DNA of 39,069 bases from Clostridiales bacterium (lineage in GTDB: Bacteria; Bacillota; Clostridia; Saccharofermentanales; Saccharofermentanaceae), in assembly GCA_017554745.1 (NCBI GenBank), contig JAFZHS010000027.1, positions 1 to 39,069 on the forward strand, in the 5' to 3' direction. The notes beneath the pieces were generated by a model. The model was not told the DNA's origin and did no database searches. It saw only the letters and a list, made by a program, of their open reading frames with translations. Below are positions 34,039 to 39,069 of this stretch, piece by piece; positions within the stretch are counted from its first letter, which is position 1, and every line of letters begins with the position of its first letter. The position numbers and the translations under genes are program-made.

Positions 34039-34075
34039 GGGGACGTTTTGAACTTTTCGAAGCGTTCCCCTTTTG
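34039..34075 (+). terminator. Probable terminator between rpoD and rnfC
   Basis: GGGGACG (34039-34045) pairs with CGTTCCCC (34063-34070) with one bulged base, followed by TTTT. A minor hairpin (GGTGC-TTTT-GCACC, 33957-33970) lies just after the rpoD stop. If the terminator is real, the rnfC start cannot lie upstream of it. Confidence 0.45.
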
Positions 34076-34086
34076 TCAAGGAGATA

Positions 34087-35514
34087 ATGTTCGAGAGGAT
34101 CTATCCTACGAAGATAATCCTTCCGATGAAGATGCATTACGGTGTCCCCGCGACCCCTACAGTCAAGGTCGGTGACTATGTCAGGATCGGCCAGTGCATC
34201 GGTGTGCCCGAAAAGGGTACTTTCTCCGTTCCCGTTCACAGCGGCATATCCGGAAGAGTATCCGATATTTCAGAGATAGTCCTTCCGAACGGTATCAAGA
34301 CGCCCGCTGTTACTATCCTTAACGATATGAAGCGCACGAGGCTTGAATCCGTTAAGCCCAGATCAGGCTTTAAGCTGACCGCAAGAGAAGCGATAGGCAT
34401 CATAAGGGATGCCGGGATCTGCGGTATGGGCGGTGAGGGTATCCCCACTGCGGCAAAGCTTCGAAGAGCGAAGACCGAAGCAATACAGGACTTCCTGGTA
34501 AACTGTCTCCAGAGTGAGCCATATTCGACTTCAGACCTTGTTGCGATCACGGAATATCCTGATTATGTAGTATTGGGTTCCTGTGCCTGCGCCAGAGCCG
34601 TAGGCGCTTCCAAGTGTGTTTTCCTTATCTCCGAGAACCGTAAAGAGCAGAGGCAGTCACTTGCCAACTCCATAGAGAAGATCAAGGACGATTTTAAGGA
34701 CCTGCAGTTTGACATTAAGCTTTTTAGAGAGCGTTTCCCCCAGGGCTATTACAGGCTCGTTGCCAGAGCTCTGTACGGCAAGAACCTTGTGCTCGGCGAG
34801 ACTCTCGAGAAATCCTGCAAAGCAGTTCTTTTTAACTGCTCTACGATGCTTGCATGCTGGGAAGCCCTATCGGATAACATCCCCATGATGAGCCGTATAG
34901 TATCTGTCACGGGAGACGCTTCCGGCGGTCATAACATGCTCGTCCCCATCGGCACACCCGTTTCAGAGCTCCTTTCCAATGCACAGGACATTAAGAACGG
35001 AAGCGACAGGATAGTATGGGGCAACTGCCTTACCGGTATTGAGATAAAAGATGCGGAGAATACTCCGGTAGTAAAGACGACATCGGTAATCTCTGTCGTA
35101 AGACGTATGGACGTGCCGAGAACGCCGTGCATCCACTGCGGCCTTTGTTCTGAATGCTGCCCGATGAATCTGTCGCCGAATACTATATATGAGATGCTCA
35201 ATCAGGGATTGGGCCAGAAAGCCGCGGAAGAGGGTGCCAGAGACTGCATAGCATGCGGCTGCTGTTCTTATGTTTGTCCGTCAGGCATTGACCTTACGAC
35301 TTCTATTGCAAGCTTTGCGGGTGAAGGAAGGATCATTGAGATCAATTCGCTCCTCGATAACAGCGGTGCGGATGTAAAAACTCCTGATGATGCCGATATG
35401 TCTTATGTAGGCGAGGCTTCGCTCCTTGAAGATTATGCCGACAGCGATGAAGATACAGGTGCAAGTTCGCCTGATTCGATCACACTGCCTTTCGAGAAGG
35501 ATAAAAAAGTATGA
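34087..35514 (+). CDS. rnfC: RnfC-like electron transport subunit
   Basis: 475 residues from the ATG at 34087; AAGGAG is only 3 nt away, and a TTG at 34048 is an alternative, but the latter falls in a hairpin. The N-terminal barrel-like domain has VPATPTVKVGDYVRIGQCIG. The NADH/FMN-binding region includes CGMGGEGIPTAAKL. Two ferredoxin motifs give C348, C351, C354, C358 and C387, C390, C393, C397 for two [4Fe-4S] clusters. The tail from about 430 is acidic and unlike RnfC of model species. It should accept electrons from or donate them to NAD(H) at the inner face of the membrane. It overlaps rnfD by ATGA. The usual N-terminal GGIHP segment is missing. Confidence 0.9.
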   Translation: MFERIYPTKIILPMKMHYGVPATPTVKVGDYVRIGQCIGVPEKGTFSVPVHSGISGRVSDISEIVLPNGIKTPAVTILNDMKRTRLESVKPRSGFKLTAREAIGIIRDAGICGMGGEGIPTAAKLRRAKTEAIQDFLVNCLQSEPYSTSDLVAITEYPDYVVLGSCACARAVGASKCVFLISENRKEQRQSLANSIEKIKDDFKDLQFDIKLFRERFPQGYYRLVARALYGKNLVLGETLEKSCKAVLFNCSTMLACWEALSDNIPMMSRIVSVTGDASGGHNMLVPIGTPVSELLSNAQDIKNGSDRIVWGNCLTGIEIKDAENTPVVKTTSVISVVRRMDVPRTPCIHCGLCSECCPMNLSPNTIYEMLNQGLGQKAAEEGARDCIACGCCSYVCPSGIDLTTSIASFAGEGRIIEINSLLDNSGADVKTPDDADMSYVGEASLLEDYADSDEDTGASSPDSITLPFEKDKKV

Positions 35515-36494
35515 GTACTGACAACAGACAGCTTGCACCTTTTATCCATACGGAAAAGAACGCGCCGTATATCTATATGACGTTCCTGGCATCTTTGGTG
35601 CCTTGCTTTGTTTACGGTGTCTTCTATTACGGTATAAGAGCGTTGATCCTGATGCTGTTCTGCATGGGCGTGTTCGTGCTGTCAGACGGCTTCTGCGTAA
35701 GGATCACGCACAGAAGATCCAGAGGCGATTATTTCGATTTCAGTTCGCTTGTAGAAGGCTTACTGCTGGCGCTTATGCTCCCGCCGGATACAACGCTTAT
35801 TACAGCGCTCGTTGCCGTGCTCTTTGCTTCGGTAATAACCAAGCAGATGTTCGGAGGCGCGGGAAGCAATATTATCAATCCTGCGTGCGCGGGACGTCTT
35901 TTCATTGAGCTCGTGATGCCGTCATCAGTCATGGGTTATTCTTACGGTGAGATGAATTCAAGGTTCTCTCTGGCGAGCCTTATCTTCCAGGGTGAACCCG
36001 TTGCGATACCTGATTACTCACAGCTTACGATTTCAGAACTCCTGACAGGTAATTATCCCGGCCTTATCGGAACCGCATGCTTCGTCTGCATAATCGCAGG
36101 AGGCGTATTCCTTACGCTGAAGGGAAGCATGAGACTCTATTCACCGTTATCGTATATTCTCACCATTATTGTCCTGCATCCTGTATTCACGTTCGTTACG
36201 ACCGGAGCGATAAGGTTTGACGAACTGGTGGTTTATCTCTTATCTTCGGGCGTATTGTTCGTAGCAGTTTTCCTTTTGGGAGACCTTACCACCATGCCTT
36301 CGAGATTTGCCTCAGGCGTGTTCGCAGGTGTGGTCTGCGGAGTGCTGACACTTGTTACCAAGCCGTTCTTAAGCCCGATGGTATCTCTTTTGTCACCGGT
36401 CCTTGCAGTTAACTTTCTCTCATTCGTTCTGGACTTCTTCTCGAAAACCTTGTCCAGACGCAAGATCCGTTCGAGGGAGGTGGATGTCTCATGA
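35511..36494 (+). CDS. rnfD: RnfD-like membrane subunit lacking the flavin attachment motif
   Basis: 327 residues with about nine helices. MFGGAGSNIINPACAGRLF aligns with the GGLGQNxFNPALAGRAF segment of RnfD/NqrB, and LIGTACFVCIIAGGVFLTLKG with the segment after the flavin loop. The SGATP motif whose threonine carries covalent FMN in RnfD is not found anywhere: the loop reads GEPVAIPDYSQLTISELLTG. It probably still forms the membrane channel-like subunit, but without ordinary flavinylation. The ATGA overlaps at both ends indicate tight coupling with rnfC and the next gene. Confidence 0.85.
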   Translation: MSTDNRQLAPFIHTEKNAPYIYMTFLASLVPCFVYGVFYYGIRALILMLFCMGVFVLSDGFCVRITHRRSRGDYFDFSSLVEGLLLALMLPPDTTLITALVAVLFASVITKQMFGGAGSNIINPACAGRLFIELVMPSSVMGYSYGEMNSRFSLASLIFQGEPVAIPDYSQLTISELLTGNYPGLIGTACFVCIIAGGVFLTLKGSMRLYSPLSYILTIIVLHPVFTFVTTGAIRFDELVVYLLSSGVLFVAVFLLGDLTTMPSRFASGVFAGVVCGVLTLVTKPFLSPMVSLLSPVLAVNFLSFVLDFFSKTLSRRKIRSREVDVS

Positions 36495-37852
36495 TGACCC
36501 ATGCCCAGCTTAAGATGTTCATTACGGAGGCCATTTTGCTGTTTGTGCTTGGCGCCGCTATCGTTGTCGGAGGATATTTCATCTCGTCCGATAATGCTTA
36601 TAACCGTATCCAGACCGAGTATCACGAGAGATTCTCAACTGTTCTCGACGCCAATGCTTATGAGAAGGTCAAGAGCAAGGCTCTGAATTATTTCCCCGAG
36701 ATAGACGGTGTTTACATAGGTTATGACGAGAACAGTGTTCCCCGGGGATATGTGGTAGATCTGGTCGTAGAATCACCGAACGGACAGGAGCTCGGTATGC
36801 TCGTATCACTCGATTACGAGAGCACGAGGATAACGGGACTTGCGCTTAATCCCGTAGAAGGCGACAACGCATATGTCATAAGCGATGAAGATATGGAGAT
36901 GATCAAAGAAAAGCTCATCGGCAAACAGATCCCGATCGCTTTTGTATCCGAAGAGGAATTCGTTGTTGACGATAATTCCGACAAGGTCACGCTCAACGGC
37001 TTAAATGACGGTGTTTACTATGCACAGCGCCTTTTCGACGACAGGAACAGATATATCGATTACGTTGAGATAGAAGTCGTCAACGGCGAGATCGCCAAGG
37101 TTAAGTGGGATGCGTTCAGCACGGATAAGACCAACCAGGACAGAAGTGAAGCTTCCTTGAAGGGCGCTTACGTCATATCAGGACTTGACTGGGCTACACA
37201 GTCCTATAATCTCTGCCATGCGCTCCTCAATTGCCAGGACCCCGGCCGTCTGGCCATGAAGTCTGACGGTACTACGGATATCGTAGACGGCGTTACATGC
37301 GATATCAGGCCGTTTGTAGAGCTTGTGGAGGAATGTATCGATAACTCCAGAGCAGGTTATACAAAGGACGATTACATGCGCGGCCTTGACGCGATGCTGA
37401 TATCCCTTTATGAGAAGGATGCCGCGGAACTCGAATACGTCAATGGCGATGGCCACGTCGTTTTCTCTTTCGAGAAGGATCCTGAGATCTATACGGTCTA
37501 TAACGAAGACGAAGTCGCTGTCGGATATAAGAGCGTAAGACAGATTGAAGCCGAGCTTAACGGCACGGCAGACACACTCATCCAGGATCCTGTCGTAACG
37601 CCTGCGGAGACAGATGACGAGCCTCAGACCAGCACTCCGGCTGATTATGACTCAAGAGAAGACGGCCTCACACCGGGCGGTGATGCGGATAATCAGATCA
37701 TCACGGACAGTATCGATGACCTGCCTATGTCTGAGATGGCATCATTCGTCCAGCCTGTACCTGAAGCATACGATGAGACAAGAACGGTAATCAGGGCTTG
37801 CAACACCTGTTACAAATTCCTCAAGGAATATCTGAACTGGAAGGTAAATTGA
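36491..37852 (+). CDS. FMN-binding-domain-like (RnfG-related) protein, duplicated domain
   Basis: 453 residues. It starts at 36491 (or at the adjacent ATG 36494), with GGAGG upstream. One N-terminal helix (FITEAILLFVLGAAIVVGGYF) is followed by two exported alpha/beta domains: residues about 60-150 (FPEIDGVYIGYDENSVPRGY) and about 170-290 (DGVYYAQRLFDDRNRYIDYV). In the second, the place of the ApbE flavinylation motif (D-x-x-S/T-G-A-T) reads DIVDGVTCDIRPF: a threonine remains but the neighbours differ. A Pro/Thr/Asp-rich linker precedes a C-terminal ACNTC pair. It probably corresponds to RnfG. The cargo, if any, is unknown. Confidence 0.7.
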   Translation: MMTHAQLKMFITEAILLFVLGAAIVVGGYFISSDNAYNRIQTEYHERFSTVLDANAYEKVKSKALNYFPEIDGVYIGYDENSVPRGYVVDLVVESPNGQELGMLVSLDYESTRITGLALNPVEGDNAYVISDEDMEMIKEKLIGKQIPIAFVSEEEFVVDDNSDKVTLNGLNDGVYYAQRLFDDRNRYIDYVEIEVVNGEIAKVKWDAFSTDKTNQDRSEASLKGAYVISGLDWATQSYNLCHALLNCQDPGRLAMKSDGTTDIVDGVTCDIRPFVELVEECIDNSRAGYTKDDYMRGLDAMLISLYEKDAAELEYVNGDGHVVFSFEKDPEIYTVYNEDEVAVGYKSVRQIEAELNGTADTLIQDPVVTPAETDDEPQTSTPADYDSREDGLTPGGDADNQIITDSIDDLPMSEMASFVQPVPEAYDETRTVIRACNTCYKFLKEYLNWKVN

Positions 37853-39000
37853 TGGGCCTGTTTACTGAGAAATACAATTCACCGTTCGATAACGAGCAGA
37901 CGAGAAGGAAGATAGACGAGAAGATCACGGCTGTCCATGTAAGGCCTGCCAAGTATCTTACGACCAGAAGCTCTCTGTTCCTCGGCTATACGACGATATC
38001 GCTCTGCCTGGAATACATGCTCTCGGACAACCTGTTATGGTGGCCAATAGCCTGTGCTCTGGCCTGCCTTATCGTGTGGTCACTGACAATAAGGTTCTTC
38101 ATGCCCCGTAATCTGTCAGTCATATCTTTTGTATTTGTCCTCGGATTGTTTATCGCCGCCAGTGAGTATTCTTTCAGACTGGGATTCTGCACATCCTATG
38201 CAGCCGTAGGATTCATCCCTATGGCCTTAGGAATAATGTCTCTTGCAAGATTTAAAGACGACGAAAACGACAAATACACGAGACCGAGATTCGGCGGGGA
38301 AGTGCTGCTTCCTTTCATAATAGCCACGATATGCTCTGTCAGCGGAGCACTTATCTCTTATGTCTTCGAGAAGCGTTACCTCTTCGTATCTTTGATGGCA
38401 TCGGTAATGATCCTCATTATAATGAGCTGGGCTATATCAAGGCTCACTGGCGTGCCCAGGATCGCTACTTCAAAGCAGCTTACGGAATTCTGGGACATCC
38501 CTGTAGCTAACATATCAGAACTTAGAAGGTTCTTGTTCTCCAGAGGCGCTTTTGCCTTTATTTGCGCTGTTTGCGCAGCTGTTCTTTATGTGCTGAAGAT
38601 ATTTGTCGATAACGATCTGTTCAGGCTCGCGGCGATACCTGCGTGTCAATTAACGGCACTGATTTTGGGTTCCATTGTGGTCTATGCCGCAAGACACAAC
38701 TTAAGAAGGTCCATATTCGGTCTCAGATACTTCATAAGCGAAGTGTCGTTTGCGGCAGCCTTCATGTCATTGATCTTCCTGGTAAACAGTGATTTCCCCA
38801 AGATCTCACATTTGATCGTCGCCATTGTGTTTACGTGCTGTACAGACATAGTAATGACAGGCCTTTTGTCCGTAATCAGAAGAAGGCTTATTTTCGTCTC
38901 AAAATCCAAATATATTGACGGTCTGCCGTTTTACCTCATACTCATCTCACTGGTTGTAATGCTTGCAGAAACCTGTCTTTATAGTATTCCGGGATTGTGA
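37852..39000 (+). CDS. Unrecognised polytopic membrane protein, last gene of the Rnf-like cluster
   Basis: 382 residues from the ATG at 37852, which shares one base with the preceding stop (TGATG) and has GGAAGG upstream. A basic, polar N-terminal 45 residues is followed by roughly ten helices and two cytoplasmic-looking loops (residues about 135-150, and about 200-225 with GVPRIATSKQLTEFWDIP). Cysteines occur within or beside several helices (for example FICAVCAAV and FTCCTD). It does not match RnfA, RnfE or RnfB, which are shorter or ferredoxin-like. Tight coupling to the Rnf-like genes suggests it belongs to the same complex. A tRNA follows directly. Confidence 0.75.
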   Translation: MGLFTEKYNSPFDNEQTRRKIDEKITAVHVRPAKYLTTRSSLFLGYTTISLCLEYMLSDNLLWWPIACALACLIVWSLTIRFFMPRNLSVISFVFVLGLFIAASEYSFRLGFCTSYAAVGFIPMALGIMSLARFKDDENDKYTRPRFGGEVLLPFIIATICSVSGALISYVFEKRYLFVSLMASVMILIIMSWAISRLTGVPRIATSKQLTEFWDIPVANISELRRFLFSRGAFAFICAVCAAVLYVLKIFVDNDLFRLAAIPACQLTALILGSIVVYAARHNLRRSIFGLRYFISEVSFAAAFMSLIFLVNSDFPKISHLIVAIVFTCCTDIVMTGLLSVIRRRLIFVSKSKYIDGLPFYLILISLVVMLAETCLYSIPGL

Positions 39001-39006
39001 TATAAT
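38978..39006 (+). promoter_or_regulatory. tRNA promoter overlapping the end of the last coding region
   Basis: TTTATA (38978-38983) and a perfect TATAAT (39001-39006) are 17 bases apart, the latter directly after the TGA stop, with the tRNA beginning near 39023. Confidence 0.65.
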
Positions 39007-39022
39007 CTCGGTCGTCAATTAT

Positions 39023-39069
39023 GATTGTGTAGCTCAGCTGGATAGAGCGACCGCCTCCTAAGCGGTAGG
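39023..39069 (+). tRNA. tRNA-Arg (anticodon CCU), 3' truncated
   Basis: The acceptor strand GATTGTG, TA at positions 8-9, the D-arm GCTC-AGCTGGATA-GAGC, and an anticodon arm ACCGC-CTCCTAA-GCGGT are complete; the loop gives CCU at positions 34-36. The T-arm and 3' acceptor strand lie beyond the window. It would read AGG arginine codons. Confidence 0.9.

Overview
The window reads as a chromosomal segment of a Gram-positive, anaerobic, fermentative member of the Clostridia. The evidence is a primary sigma factor of the RpoD/SigA type, AddAB, HU, CsoR, a pta plus butyrate-kinase pair, Rnf-type electron-transport genes, a BspA-like leucine-rich surface protein, strong AGGAGG-type ribosome sites throughout and several TTGACA/TATAAT promoters. 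The GC content looks moderate. Genus cannot be settled from the sequence alone; a rumen or gut Oscillospiraceae or Saccharofermentans-like lineage is a guess.

Layout. 1-1678: an Fe-S scaffold (NifU/IscU-like) and a GGGtGRT-family protein, closed by a terminator. 1890-4380: an NhaC antiporter converging on, and overlapping, an EamA-type exporter. 4466-4693: a 228-bp element bounded by 40-bp imperfect inverted repeats. 4709-7672: a copper operon with two CsoR operators, csoR, and a Cu+ ATPase whose frame runs into a CopZ-like chaperone that keeps its own ribosome site. 7738-10846: a response regulator, a histidine kinase, a coupled membrane-anchored protein and a small membrane protein with phased repeats in its promoter. 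10851-14038 (minus strand): a DUF4037 protein, pta and butyrate kinase. 14228-15835: a CPBP protease and HU. 16053-20139: a Zn/Cd operon (SmtB/CadC-type repressor, free metal-binding domain, Zn-type ATPase) that continues into a methyltransferase and an acyltransferase. 20306-22715: an LRR surface protein and an overlapping 32-residue peptide gene. 22778-23845: a lone pilT. 24029-31273: addB and addA. 31270-31797: tadA. 32066-33951: a zinc-ribbon membrane protein and rpoD behind a consensus promoter. 34087-39000: an unusual Rnf-like cluster (rnfC, rnfD, a two-domain FMN_bind-like protein and an unrecognised membrane protein). 39023 to the end: the start of tRNA-Arg(CCU).

How the parts work together. 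Two metal-efflux modules (Cu and Zn/Cd) have the same plan of metal-sensing repressor, small soluble metallochaperone domain and P1B ATPase. They link chaperone and pump in opposite ways: fused in frame for copper, and separated by a hairpin-plus-T-tract for zinc. The pta/buk pair would make ATP from acyl-CoA, while the Rnf-like genes and NhaC point to ion-gradient energetics. The most unusual items are the Rnf-like cluster without rnfA, rnfB or rnfE and without canonical flavinylation motifs, the CopA-CopZ fusion with an internal start, and the 228-bp inverted-repeat element beside the copper promoter. I see no transposase, CRISPR array, prophage or rRNA.
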